From Actinomycetes bacterium (GTDB lineage Bacteria; Actinomycetota; Acidimicrobiia; Acidimicrobiales; Palsa-688), in NCBI GenBank assembly GCA_021850325.1, contig JAJZMF010000010.1, positions 21,782 to 85,781 of the forward strand: a stretch of DNA of 64,000 bases. Direction: 5' to 3'. Positions 53,955-64,000 of the stretch are shown one piece after another (within the stretch, counting starts at the first letter, position 1; each line of letters begins with the position of its first letter). The notes under the pieces are model-generated. The model worked only from the letters and a program-made list of their open reading frames with translations, had not been told where the DNA came from and did not search any database. A program made the translations under genes and the position numbers.

Positions 53955-56057
53955 TTATTCGCCGCGCACCCGGGCGACGATCTCCTTCGAGACCGACTCC
54001 GGCACTTCCTGATAACTCTTGAACTGCATGGTGTATGTGGCACGGCCCTGGGTGCGGCTGCGCAGGTCGGTCGCGTAGCCGAACATCTCGGCCAGCGGGA
54101 CCTCAGCCTTCACGACCTGGTTGTTGGCCCGCTGGTCCATGCCCTCGACATGGCCGCGGCGAGAGGCCAGGTCGCCGATCACATCCCCGAGGTAGTCCTC
54201 GGGGGTGACGACTTCCACAGCCATGATCGGCTCGAGCAGCACGGGGCTCGCCCGCCGGCAGGACTCCTTGAAGCACATCGAGCCGGCGATCTTGAACGCC
54301 ATCTCCGACGAGTCGACGTCGTGGTAGGACCCGAACACCAGTGTGGCCCGGATGTCGACCACGGGGAAGCCGGCCAGCACGCCCGACTGCATGGCGTCCT
54401 GGATACCGGCGTCGACGGCCGGGATGTACTCCTTGGGGATCACGCCACCGGTGATCTTGTCCACGAACTCGTACCCGCCACCGGGACCGGTCGGCTCGAG
54501 GTCCAGCACGACATGGCCGTACTGGCCACGACCGCCGGTCTGGCGGACGTAGCGGTGCTCGACCTTCTCGACCTTCTTGCGGATCGTCTCCCGGTAGGCG
54601 ACCTGGGGCTTGCCGACGTTGGCGTCCACACGGAACTCACGCAGCATGCGGTCCACGAGCACCTCGAGGTGCAGCTCGCCCATACCACCGATGACCGTCT
54701 GGCCGGTCTCCTCGTCGCCGTGCACCTGGAAGGTGGGGTCCTCCTCGGCCAGCGTCTGCAGGGCCCGGGACAGCTTGTCCTGGTCAGCCTTGGTCTTGGG
54801 CTCGACCGCCACGTGGATCACCGGCTCGGGGAAGTCGAGGGACTCCAGGACGATGGGGTCGCCGGGGTCGCACAGGGTGTCACCGGTGGTGGTCTGCTTG
54901 AGGCCCACCAGGGCGATGATGTCGCCCGCGTAGGCCACCTCGCGCGGCTCCCGGTGGTTCGCGTGCATCTGCACGATGCGGCCGATGCGCTCCTTGCGGT
55001 CCTTGGTCGAATTGAGGACCCCGTCCCCCTGGGAGATCATGCCCGAGTACACGCGCGCGAAGATCAGCTTGCCCAGGTGCTGGTCGGCCATGATCTTGAA
55101 AGCGAGAGCGGCGAAGGGCTCCTTGTCGTCAGCCCGGCGCTCCAGGTCGACGGCGCCCTTCAGGTCCTTGCCCCTGGTGGGCGGGATGTCCAGCGGGCTC
55201 GGCAGGTAGTTGACGACGGCATCGAGCATGGGCTGCACGCCCTTGTTCTTGAAGGCCGCCCCGCACAGCACGGGCACCGCCTGGCCGCTGATCGTTGCCC
55301 TGCGCAGGGCGTCGCGGAGGTCCGCCGGTGTCAGCTCCTCCTCGTTGAGGAACTTCTCGGTGATCGCGTCGTCGAAGTTGGAGAGGGTGTCGATCAGCTC
55401 CGCCCTCCACGTCTGTGCCTCGTCCTGTAGCTCGGCCGGGATCTCCACGACGCTGTAGGCCTCGCCCCGCGGGGAGCTCTCGTCCCAGACCAGGGCCTTC
55501 ATCTCGAGCAGGTCGACCACACCGGCAAAGCTGCTCTCGGCACCGATGGGGATCTGGACGACCGCCACCGTGGCCCCGAGGCGGTCCTTCATCATGTCCA
55601 CGCAGCGGACGAAGTTGGCGCCGATGCGGTCCATCTTGTTCACGAAGCAGATCCGGGGGACGGCGTACTTGTCGGCCTGGCGCCAAACGGTTTCGGTCTG
55701 TGGCTCCACGCCGGCGACGGCATCGAACACAGCGACCGCGCCGTCGAGCACCCGCAGGGACCGCTCGACCTCGACGGTGAAGTCGACGTGACCGGGGGTG
55801 TCGATGATGTTGATCCGGTGGTCCGCCCACTGGCAGGTCGTGGCCGCCGAGGTGATCGTGATGCCCCGCTCCTGCTCCTGGGGCATCCAGTCCATGGTGG
55901 CGCTACCCTCGTGCACCTCACCGATCTTGTAGTTGACTCCCGTGTAGTACAGGATCCGCTCGGTGGTCGTGGTCTTCCCGGCGTCGATGTGGGCCATGAT
56001 CCCGATGTTGCGGGTCCGGGCCAGCGGGAACTCTCGCTTGTTGCCAGCGTCAGCCAT
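53955..56057 (-). CDS. fusA: elongation factor G
   Basis: 700 aa translocase GTPase. The P-loop is [20 protein letters not shown]3 is [17 protein letters not shown], and G4 is VNKMDRIGA. Domains II-V are complete ([11 protein letters not shown] in domain [22 protein letters not shown] in V). TTGAGGCG is the ribosome binding site before the ATG. The gap to rpsG is 330 bp, unusually long for this operon. Confidence 0.98.
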   Translation of the reverse strand: MADAGNKREFPLARTRNIGIMAHIDAGKTTTTERILYYTGVNYKIGEVHEGSATMDWMPQEQERGITITSAATTCQWADHRINIIDTPGHVDFTVEVERSLRVLDGAVAVFDAVAGVEPQTETVWRQADKYAVPRICFVNKMDRIGANFVRCVDMMKDRLGATVAVVQIPIGAESSFAGVVDLLEMKALVWDESSPRGEAYSVVEIPAELQDEAQTWRAELIDTLSNFDDAITEKFLNEEELTPADLRDALRRATISGQAVPVLCGAAFKNKGVQPMLDAVVNYLPSPLDIPPTRGKDLKGAVDLERRADDKEPFAALAFKIMADQHLGKLIFARVYSGMISQGDGVLNSTKDRKERIGRIVQMHANHREPREVAYAGDIIALVGLKQTTTGDTLCDPGDPIVLESLDFPEPVIHVAVEPKTKADQDKLSRALQTLAEEDPTFQVHGDEETGQTVIGGMGELHLEVLVDRMLREFRVDANVGKPQVAYRETIRKKVEKVEHRYVRQTGGRGQYGHVVLDLEPTGPGGGYEFVDKITGGVIPKEYIPAVDAGIQDAMQSGVLAGFPVVDIRATLVFGSYHDVDSSEMAFKIAGSMCFKESCRRASPVLLEPIMAVEVVTPEDYLGDVIGDLASRRGHVEGMDQRANNQVVKAEVPLAEMFGYATDLRSRTQGRATYTMQFKSYQEVPESVSKEIVARVRGE

Positions 56058-56387
56058 GTGTTCGCCTCAAAGTCTCGTTTTGTGCCTACGCGTGTGAATG
56101 GCCGGCACCCCATGAGCGGTGCCGGCGATCAGGTTGTCTTTTGCCGAGACCAGGCTGGGCACCCAGTTGGCCCCCAGAGCTGCTCAGCGGCCCGGCAGGG
56201 CAACCCGCACCTGCCCTTTGCGGCCGCTTGGCCTGGTAGCCCTTCGGCTGAGTTGTCGTCCCCGGCCCGGGGAGGCCAGATGGCCCGGGGCCACCCAGCA
56301 CCCTGACCTGCACGGCTTCAGCAACCGGAGCAGGGCCGGACCAGGTTCAATCGGCTAACGCTCGGCTTCCTCCGCCGCGGCCACCAC
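56058..56387. other. 330-bp gap between rpsG and fusA
   Basis: No convincing gene. It contains a perfect 9-bp hairpin GCCGGCACC / GGTGCCGGC (56101-56126) about 40 nt before fusA, and several GC palindromes. An attenuator, RNA-processing site or internal promoter is possible. No standard -10/-35 is clear. Confidence 0.5.
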
Positions 56388-56858
56388 CTACCAGCGGTAG
56401 TGGGCGAAGGCCCGGTTGGAGTCAGCCATCTTGTGCATGTCCTCACGACGCTTCACGGCAGCGCCCACACCGTTGGAGGCGTCGATCAGCTCGCTGGCCA
56501 GGCGCTCTGACATGGTCTTCTCACGCCTCTGCCTGGAGTACCCTACCAGCCAGCGCACGGAAAGAGTCGCGGCACGCCGCGGCTTCACGTCCACGGGCAC
56601 CTGGTAGGTGGCACCACCCACCCGCCGGCTCTTGACCTCCAGCTGCGGCTTGGTGTTGTCCACTGCGCGCTTCAGGGTCGCGATGGGCTCGCCCGCGGTA
56701 CGTTCCTTGATCGTCTCCAGGGCGTCGTAGACGATCCGCTCGGCCACGCTCCGCTTGCCCCGGGAGAGGACCTTGTTCACGAGCTGGGTCACGAGCACCG
56801 AGCGGTAGATGGGGTCGGGCAGGAGCTCCCGCCGAGGTGCTGGTCCTTTACGCGGCAT
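56388..56858 (-). CDS. rpsG: 30S ribosomal protein S7
   Basis: 156 aa, full length. [20 protein letters not shown] and [22 protein letters not shown] start it. [25 protein letters not shown] and NRAFAHYRW at the C-terminus are canonical. Follows rpsL by 11 bp. Confidence 0.98.
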   Translation of the reverse strand: MPRKGPAPRRELLPDPIYRSVLVTQLVNKVLSRGKRSVAERIVYDALETIKERTAGEPIATLKRAVDNTKPQLEVKSRRVGGATYQVPVDVKPRRAATLSVRWLVGYSRQRREKTMSERLASELIDASNGVGAAVKRREDMHKMADSNRAFAHYRW

Positions 56859-56869
56859 GTGAGCGGCCC

Positions 56870-57238
56870 CTAACCCTTCTTGGCGCCATAGCGGCTACGA
56901 GCTTGTTTGCGGTCCCGCACACCGGCGGTGTCCAGAGTCCCCCGTATCACCTTGTAACGCACGCCCGGGAGGTCCTTGACACGCCCGCCGCGCACGAGCA
57001 CGATCGAGTGCTCCTGGAGGTTGTGCCCCACCCCCGGGATGTACGCCGTGATCTCGAAGCCGCTTGACAGGCGCACCCGGGCTACCTTGCGCAGGGCCGA
57101 GTTGGGCTTCTTGGGGGTGTTCGTGTACACACGCGTGCACACGCCCCGACGCTGGGGAGCCCCCTTCAGGGCCGGCGTCTTTGTCTTCTTCGAGCTTTGC
57201 TGACGGCCCTTGCGGACCAGTTGGGCAATAGTGGGCAC
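56870..57238 (-). CDS. rpsL: 30S ribosomal protein S12
   Basis: 122 aa decoding-centre protein. [13 protein letters not shown] is the start (GTG, with GAGGTC upstream). [19 protein letters not shown] and [17 protein letters not shown] include the Lys residues altered in streptomycin resistance and the Asp methylthiolated by RimO. The wild-type-like Lys of KKPNS is present. First gene of the str operon. rpoBC are not upstream. A secreted protein gene is there instead. Confidence 0.98.
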   Translation of the reverse strand: MPTIAQLVRKGRQQSSKKTKTPALKGAPQRRGVCTRVYTNTPKKPNSALRKVARVRLSSGFEITAYIPGVGHNLQEHSIVLVRGGRVKDLPGVRYKVIRGTLDTAGVRDRKQARSRYGAKKG

Positions 57239-57309
57239 TTGACCTCGAGAGAACTCGCTTCGACAGGGGCCGCGTACCGCGAAAGCACAGGCCCCAGAGG
57301 ACTCCAGAC

Positions 57310-57337
57310 ATGATAGCACGCAGGCTGCGGCTCCCAA
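57310..57337 (-). promoter_or_regulatory. str operon promoter
   Basis: TTGGGA (57332-57337) and TATCAT (57310-57315) on the minus strand with a 16-bp spacer, leaving a leader of about 65 nt before rpsL. Confidence 0.5.
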
Positions 57338-57413
57338 GTCGGCCCTGAGAGGGTAGCCGAAGGCAGGAGCTCGGTGGTGGACCACGCCGTTCGGGCCGGG
57401 TGGGGGCCGCCGT

Positions 57414-59324
57414 TCAGGCAGCCCCTGCCACGACCGGTGAACTGGTGCTCACCGTTGGGGTCCCCTGGCCACCGGCGTCGCCGAAGCCGGCGCAGGTCCC
57501 GTTCGCACCCACCAGCCAGTACCCTCCGCCGTCGCGGGTGGGTACCAGCGTCGCCACCCGGCCGAAGGAGAGCCGGGTCGATGACCCGTAGAAGGTGGCG
57601 TCGCCGAATGCGAACACGGCGCCACTGGAGGTGGCCAGCCAGTAACCGCGCCCGTCGCTGGTCGGTGCCACGGCCACCACGCTCTCCTTGCCTGCCGGGT
57701 GCAAGAGGCCTGCCGCCGAGCCGTAGAAGGCAGCGTCGCCATATGCGAACACGCCCCCTCCGGCGTCCACGAGCCAGTAGCCCTTGCCGTCGGGCGTGGC
57801 CGCCATGGCGACGACGGGCCGTGTGAGCTGCTGGTGGGTGGGCGTCCCATACAGATGGGCGTCCCCGTAGGCCTCGAGCTTGCCCTGCGCCGTGGCCACC
57901 CAGTAGCCCTTGCCGTCGGGCGTGGCCGCCATGGCGACGACGGGCCGTGTGAGCTGCTGGTGGGTGGGCGTCCCATACAGATGGGCGTCCCCGTAGGCCT
58001 CGAGCTTGCCCTGCGCCGTGGCCACCCAGTAGCCCTTGCCGTCGGGCGTGGCCGCCATGGCCACCACGTGGGCCAGGCCAGTGTGCGCCACGTAGGTGAC
58101 GGCGCCTCCCGAGCTGAGCACCCGTCCTCCGCTCGTCACCAGGCGGTAGGTGCCCGGGGGGGCGCTCACCGCTGCCGAGGTACGGGGGGCGTCGACCATG
58201 GCGAAGGTGGCCGGCTGGGCCACCCCGGCCACGCTGGCCGTCACGACGTAACCACCCGTGCTCTGCCCCGCCACAAAGGTCGGGGCCGTCGCCGTCCCCG
58301 TCGGCCCGGTGCTGACCACGGCGGTACGGCCCCCGCTCACGAAGACCCCGGTTGCACCCGTGGGCGGAGCCGCGAAGGTGACGGTGGCTCCCGTCACCGG
58401 GTTGCCATCGACGTCGGTCACAGTCACCGCCAGGGGGACCGCATAGGCCGTGCCGCCCTGGGCCGTCTGCGAGGTCCCGACCCCGGCGGTGACGGCGTAA
58501 GCCTGCCCCGCCACGTCGGTCAGGGAGAAGGTGGCGGGGGCGCCGCCCGAGGCCGCCGCTCCCGATGACGTCCCGGCCAAAGTGGCTGTGACCGTGAACG
58601 TGCCCGAAGTGCTGCCGGCGAGGAGCTGAGGCGCCGTCGCCCGGCCGTCGTAGCCGGTCTGCACCACCGCGCTCGTACCCCCGGACGCGAAGCTGGCTGT
58701 GGCGCCCTTGTCGGCCGCGACCTGGAAGTCGACGCTGGCCCCTGCCACCGGGTCACCGAAGGGATCGCTCACAACCACGGCCAGGCTCTGGGCGAACGCC
58801 GACCCCACCGTCGCCGCCTGCCCCGAGCCGGCGGCGATGGTCACTGTGGTGGCCTGGGCCACCGTCGAGTTGGTGAGGCTGAAGCTTGCCGTGAAGATCC
58901 CCGAAGTGGCCACCACCGAGTAGGTCCCGGAGACCTCGTCGGCGGTGAGGGTGGGGGCTGTGGCCACCCCGTTGGCACCCGTCGCCACGGTGGCCGAGGA
59001 GGCACCGCCGGCGAAGCCAGCGGTCGCACCAGCGGAGGGGGCGGCGAACTGGACCTGCACGTCCGCCATGGGGCACCCTCCGGTGTCGACGGCCTGTACC
59101 GCCAGGGGGCTGGAGAAGCTGGAGCCGGTCTTGGCCACCTGGTTGCTGCCGCCGTACACGCTCAGCCCGGCCAACAGGTCCGTGCACGCGCTGGTCGGGC
59201 CCAGGCCCGCGGCCGAGGCGGAGGCCCCGGGGGCCAGAACAGGGACAAGTACGGTCACCGCCAGGAGGGGTAGTACGCCGGCCGGAGCGAGCGGCCGCCG
59301 ACGGGCCAACCGGGGGCGGCTCAC
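57414..59324 (-). CDS. secreted protein: Ig-like repeats and six GYW repeats
   Basis: 636 aa. An export signal ([26 protein letters not shown]) precedes about four invasin/Big_1-like Ig domains (about 40-400; [22 protein letters not shown] is typical, with [10 protein letters not shown] and [10 protein letters not shown] earlier). The C-terminal 220 residues hold six GYW repeats, two of them identical at the DNA level. No catalytic residues are seen. It is probably a surface or matrix protein. GTG 59324 makes a 4-base overlap with the DUF5666 lipoprotein gene, so it is part of the exporter operon entering from the right. Confidence 0.83.
   Translation of the reverse strand: MSRPRLARRRPLAPAGVLPLLAVTVLVPVLAPGASASAAGLGPTSACTDLLAGLSVYGGSNQVAKTGSSFSSPLAVQAVDTGGCPMADVQVQFAAPSAGATAGFAGGASSATVATGANGVATAPTLTADEVSGTYSVVATSGIFTASFSLTNSTVAQATTVTIAAGSGQAATVGSAFAQSLAVVVSDPFGDPVAGASVDFQVAADKGATASFASGGTSAVVQTGYDGRATAPQLLAGSTSGTFTVTATLAGTSSGAAASGGAPATFSLTDVAGQAYAVTAGVGTSQTAQGGTAYAVPLAVTVTDVDGNPVTGATVTFAAPPTGATGVFVSGGRTAVVSTGPTGTATAPTFVAGQSTGGYVVTASVAGVAQPATFAMVDAPRTSAAVSAPPGTYRLVTSGGRVLSSGGAVTYVAHTGLAHVVAMAATPDGKGYWVATAQGKLEAYGDAHLYGTPTHQQLTRPVVAMAATPDGKGYWVATAQGKLEAYGDAHLYGTPTHQQLTRPVVAMAATPDGKGYWLVDAGGGVFAYGDAAFYGSAAGLLHPAGKESVVAVAPTSDGRGYWLATSSGAVFAFGDATFYGSSTRLSFGRVATLVPTRDGGGYWLVGANGTCAGFGDAGGQGTPTVSTSSPVVAGAA
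57774..58061. repeat. perfect 126-bp tandem repeat, about 2.3 copies
   Basis: 288 bp in which each base equals the base 126 bp away. One unit codes for 42 residues, exactly one GYW repeat ([19 protein letters not shown]...). The perfect DNA identity points to a very recent duplication of one propeller blade. Confidence 0.95.
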
Positions 59325-60406
59325 GCCGCCGCCCCCGCTCCGACCTGGGTTCCTGCATGCGCTGCGGCCGCTCCCGGAGCCACCCCGGAGGGCGAGGCGC
59401 CGCCCGGCCGGCCGCCGAAGAACCCGAAGCCGGCCCCCGGGCCGAAGCCGGCCGCACAGACCCCGGCCGTAGCCGGTGCCACAGCCAGACGGGTCGCCGT
59501 GACGGCACCGATGCTGTTGGCCGCACCGAAGGCTGTGGCGCACTCACCCACCTTCAGCGACGCCACCGTGGCCGGGCCGACCTTCTCGTACCTGGTTGCG
59601 CTGCTAACGGTGAGGGTGACGGTGCCGGTCGTGGGCTTGGTCGTGGTGGTCACCTGGGACGGGCCCTGGGTGGCCCGGAAAGCGCGCAGCGTGCCGCTGA
59701 CATCGATCGTCTTCCCCGAGACCGACACCACCTTGCCGAAGGCCGTAGCCGCGTTCACGGGCGCGCGGGGCAGCGACCGGCTCACCCCACCCAGTGCGGC
59801 AGGACCACCGGGACTACGGGCCGGCTGGCCTTCCCCCCGACGTCCCAGCCCGTCTGCACCGCCGTTGCCGAACACGCTGCACGAACCGTTGCGCGGCGCC
59901 ACGATGCTCACGGCACTGGCGAGCATGCCCCCACCCGTGCCGTCGGTACCCGTGGCCGTCACGCATTCTCCCGGCTTCACCGCTGACACCTTGACCAGGG
60001 AAGTGGCCGTTATCAGCGTCTTGGCCGTCACGTTCACCGTCGTCTGTCCCGTCTGGGCGTTCTGCACCTCCAGAGTGCTGCCCGAGACGCTGGCGATGGT
60101 CCCCGAGGCCGCCGGGCCGCTGAAAGCCCCACCCCGCGGCGCGCTGCCCGCACTACCTGAAGCCGCGCCGGGCCCTGAGGGCGCACCGGCAGGGCGGGAC
60201 GTCGCAGCGCTCCGGGACGCACCGCTGGCAGCGGTCGTGGCAGTGGTCGCCTTCGTCGTGGCCGGTGAGCTGGCGGCCGTCGGTGCTCCGCCACAGGCAC
60301 TGAGGGCCACGGCTGAAGCGACCACCGCCGCACCGGCCGCGAGGTACAGCTCCGGGCCGGGCCTGCGCAGCCCCGGCCGGCTCGGCCAGGCAAGCGCTCT
60401 AGTCAT
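59321..60406 (-). CDS. lipoprotein with two DUF5666-like domains
   Basis: 361 aa. Lipoprotein signal with lipobox AVALSACGG (Cys about residue 38), a Ser/Thr/Pro-rich linker, and two small beta domains of the DUF5666 kind (ASGTIASVSGSTLEVQNAQT and GKVVSVSGKTIDVSGTLRA) separated by a Gly/Arg-rich stretch. The C-terminus is Gly/Phe/Pro-rich. The function is unknown. It lies 34 bp after the permease gene and is coupled to the Ig/GYW protein gene, so it may be exported by or associated with the ABC system. Confidence 0.75.
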   Translation of the reverse strand: MTRALAWPSRPGLRRPGPELYLAAGAAVVASAVALSACGGAPTAASSPATTKATTATTAASGASRSAATSRPAGAPSGPGAASGSAGSAPRGGAFSGPAASGTIASVSGSTLEVQNAQTGQTTVNVTAKTLITATSLVKVSAVKPGECVTATGTDGTGGGMLASAVSIVAPRNGSCSVFGNGGADGLGRRGEGQPARSPGGPAALGGVSRSLPRAPVNAATAFGKVVSVSGKTIDVSGTLRAFRATQGPSQVTTTTKPTTGTVTLTVSSATRYEKVGPATVASLKVGECATAFGAANSIGAVTATRLAVAPATAGVCAAGFGPGAGFGFFGGRPGGASPSGVAPGAAAAHAGTQVGAGAAA

Positions 60407-60440
60407 TTTCTCCTCCTGGTCAGCTTGTTCTGGGAAGGGC

Positions 60441-61661
60441 TCACTCGCTGCGCAGCGCCTCTATCGGCGCCAGGCGGGCGGCGCGGGATGCGGGGTACAC
60501 ACCGAAGACGACGCCGATGACCATCGCCACGGCCACTGACCCGAGCGTGGCCGGGACCGATATGGCGATCTGGTTGGAAACGAAGTGGGGCACGACGACC
60601 GCAGCGACCAGGCCCAGGGCGGCTCCACCTATGCCTCCGGTCAGGCCGAGGACCGAGGCCTCCACGAGGAACTGGCGGCGCACCATGGCCGGCGTGGCCC
60701 CCAGGGCCTTGCGCAGGCCGATCTCGCGCACCCGCTCGGTGACCGATACCAGCATGATGTTCATCACCCCGATACCCCCGACCAACAGGGAGATCGCAGC
60801 GATACCCGCCAGCAGGAACGTGAGGGCGCTGTTGACCGAACTTGCCGTCTGCACGAGCGAGGTCTGGCTGGTGATCGTGAAGTCCTGGTTGGCCGGGTCG
60901 GTTATCCCGTGCAGTGCCAACAGCTCGTCGGTGACCTCGGTGCCCGCAGCTCCCATGGTCGATGCCGACGTGGCCTCCAGGTAGATGTTGCTCACCGTCG
61001 GCGTACCGGTGAGCAGCTCCTGGGCGGTGGTGACCGGTACCACTGCCATGTCGTCCTGGTTGGTGGACGACGACGAGGTGCCGGCGCTCTTGAGCACGCC
61101 TATCACGGTGAAGGGGACGGTCCCCACCTCGATCGTCTGGCCCACGGGGTTGAAGAGGCCCAGCTCCTGCGCGGTCGTCGAGCCCAGCACGACGACATTG
61201 GCGTCGGTCTTCACCTGCGACGCAGTGAAGAACGAGCCGATGGCCATGGACCGTCCCCTCACCTGCAACCAGTTGGGCGTGCTCCCGATGACCTGGGTGC
61301 TCCAGTTGGTCGTGCCCGCCACCAGGTTCCCTCCCGTCTGGACCTGGGGGGCGACGGCGGCCACGTCCGGGCAGTCACGCTTGTTGCCCAGCGCGAGCGC
61401 GTTGGCATAGGTGAGTGTGGACGCGGTCCCGAAGCCACCGCGGACCAGGCCGGTGGAGCTGCTGCCCGGGCTGACGATGAGCAGGTTCGTGCCCAACGAG
61501 TTGATGGCGGAGTTGACCTGGGCCGTGGCCCCCTCCCCCAGGCCCACGGTGAGGATCACGGCCGCGATCCCGATCAGGATGCCGAGCACGGTCAGGCCTG
61601 AGCGCAGCCGGTGCCCGAGGATGGCGTCGAAGCCGGACCGCATGGTCTCCCACCAGCTCAC
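60441..61661 (-). CDS. MacB/FtsX-type ABC transporter permease
   Basis: 406 aa. One transmembrane helix near residue 20-45 is followed by a large extracytoplasmic MacB-core domain (about 50-270) and three C-terminal helices (ALTFLLAGIAAISLLVGGIGVMNIMLVSV, then about 320-350 and 360-395). The conserved VTERVREIGLRKALGA coupling segment is present. Such permeases act as mechanotransmitters or exporters of lipids, peptides and drugs, together with a MacA-type membrane-fusion protein. GTG 61661 overlaps the ATPase stop. Confidence 0.93.
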   Translation of the reverse strand: MSWWETMRSGFDAILGHRLRSGLTVLGILIGIAAVILTVGLGEGATAQVNSAINSLGTNLLIVSPGSSSTGLVRGGFGTASTLTYANALALGNKRDCPDVAAVAPQVQTGGNLVAGTTNWSTQVIGSTPNWLQVRGRSMAIGSFFTASQVKTDANVVVLGSTTAQELGLFNPVGQTIEVGTVPFTVIGVLKSAGTSSSSTNQDDMAVVPVTTAQELLTGTPTVSNIYLEATSASTMGAAGTEVTDELLALHGITDPANQDFTITSQTSLVQTASSVNSALTFLLAGIAAISLLVGGIGVMNIMLVSVTERVREIGLRKALGATPAMVRRQFLVEASVLGLTGGIGGAALGLVAAVVVPHFVSNQIAISVPATLGSVAVAMVIGVVFGVYPASRAARLAPIEALRSE

Positions 61662-62436
61662 CGGCCCTCCCCGCCGTCGTCGATGAAGCGGCCGTCACGG
61701 AAGCGCTTGACCCGTTCGGCGGCCTGGGCCACATCCGGCTCGTGGGTGATCAGCACGATCGTGCGGCCAGAACGGTGGAGCTCGTCCAGCATGGCCAGGA
61801 CGTCGGCGCTGGAGCGCGAGTCGAGGTTGCCCGTCGGTTCGTCCGCCAACAACAAGTCCGGCTCTGTCACCAGTGCCCGGGCCACAGCCACACGTTGCTG
61901 CTGGCCCCCCGAGAGCTGGTTCGGTCTGTGCTCAACCCGGTTTGCCAGGCCGACCTGTTCGAGCGCTGCCATTGCCCGCACCCTCCGCTCGTGACGGGGC
62001 ACGCCGGCATAGATGAGAGGCAGCTCCACGTTCCGCCAGGCGCTGAGACGAGCGAGCAGATGGAACTGCTGGAAGACGAACCCGATGCGCCGGTTGCGCA
62101 CTTCGGCCAGTTCCACTTCCCCCATGGAGCTCACATCGGTGCCTGCCAGCGAGTAGCGGCCGGAAGTGGGCGTGTCGAGACAACCCAGGATGTGCATGAA
62201 GGTCGACTTGCCCGAGCCCGAAGGCCCGATGATCGAGATGTACTCGCCGGGCATGACCGACACGGACACGCCCCGTAACGCGTGGACCGGTTCCGCCCCG
62301 GTGCGGTAGGTCTTCCACACGCTGTCGAAGCGCACAAGCGGCTGACGGGTGCCAGCCGGAGCACGGCCGGGGCCCGGGACGACCCGGTCTCCGACCGCGG
62401 CCCGGGGCCCGCTCGGCGAGGAGCAGCCGTCGGAGC

Positions 62437-62440
<4 letters not shown>
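61658..62440 (-). CDS. MacB-type ABC transporter ATPase
   Basis: 260 aa. About 33 extra residues precede the domain. Walker A is GPSGSGKST (about 72-80), the signature is LSGGQQQRVAVARAL, Walker B with D-loop is LLLADEPTGNLDS, and the switch His is in LITHE. The Q-loop is FQQFHLLARLSAWRN. LolD/MacB subgroup. The GTG start is coupled by four bases to the membrane-fusion gene. It forms a complete exporter with the permease downstream. Confidence 0.96.

Positions 62441-64000
<1,560 letters not shown>

Noticed and set aside
56086..56313. 75-codon open frame between rpsG and fusA
   Set aside because: Low-complexity Gly/Pro/Arg/Gln sequence, no ribosome binding site and no family resemblance.

Overview
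The window is about 64 kb of very GC-rich DNA with densely packed genes and many GTG starts. It carries a chromosomal core from an actinobacterium, most likely a member of the Acidimicrobiia. That placement is an inference. It rests on the order rplM-rpsI-glmM-glmS-acpS-nnr-alr ... tsaE-tsaB-rimI-tsaD ... groES-groEL, which matches Mycobacterium tuberculosis (rplM Rv3443c down to groEL1 Rv3417c), on an actinobacterial-type cytochrome oxidase subunit IV, and on several large secreted proteins ending in a G-Y-W...D-G-G-V-F-A-F-G-D repeat. I see no insertion sequences, prophage, CRISPR, tRNA or rRNA.

Left part (1-25.8 kb, almost all minus strand): a zinc-ribbon gene cut by the edge, a NUDIX CoA pyrophosphatase, an LCP cell-wall ligase, groES-groEL under a perfect CIRCE operator, an S9 peptidase, the t6A-modification set tsaD-rimI-tsaB-tsaE coupled to a 4Fe-4S uracil-DNA glycosylase, a MoxR/DUF58/DUF4129 membrane cluster, plus-strand serC, then alr, nnr, acpS, a giant GlmS-like protein (1152 aa), glmM, rpsI and rplM.

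Middle part (25.9-45.9 kb): cytochrome c oxidase genes ctaC-ctaD-ctaF (plus); a minus-strand unit of a coiled-coil membrane protein, PspA, an LpdA-type flavoprotein and a YggU protein; a secreted beta-propeller protein and proA (plus); a plus-strand cluster MoxR ATPase - CoxE-type VWA protein - SPFH/zinc-ribbon protein - Tim44-like/zinc-ribbon protein; a secreted glucosaminidase; and a two-gene sulfate-assimilation operon (siroheme reductase and APS/PAPS reductase).

Right part (46-64 kb): a second secreted repeat protein, class II DAHP synthase, nadD - small membrane protein - rsfS (plus), the str operon rpsL-rpsG-fusA-tuf-rpsJ ending at a hairpin, and a minus-strand unit entering from the right edge: membrane-fusion protein, ABC ATPase, MacB-type permease, DUF5666-like lipoprotein and a third secreted repeat protein.

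Recurring features: genes within operons are joined by 4-base start/stop overlaps (16 counted). Many operon heads have a -10-like hexamer 7-8 nt before the start codon, which suggests leaderless mRNAs and was used to choose starts. Three unrelated secreted proteins share a C-terminal module of exactly six GYW repeats, which I infer to be a six-bladed propeller. The best candidates for undescribed biology are this module, the MoxR-VWA-SPFH-Tim44 cluster, the expanded GlmS and the sulfite reductase with two complete cysteine motifs.
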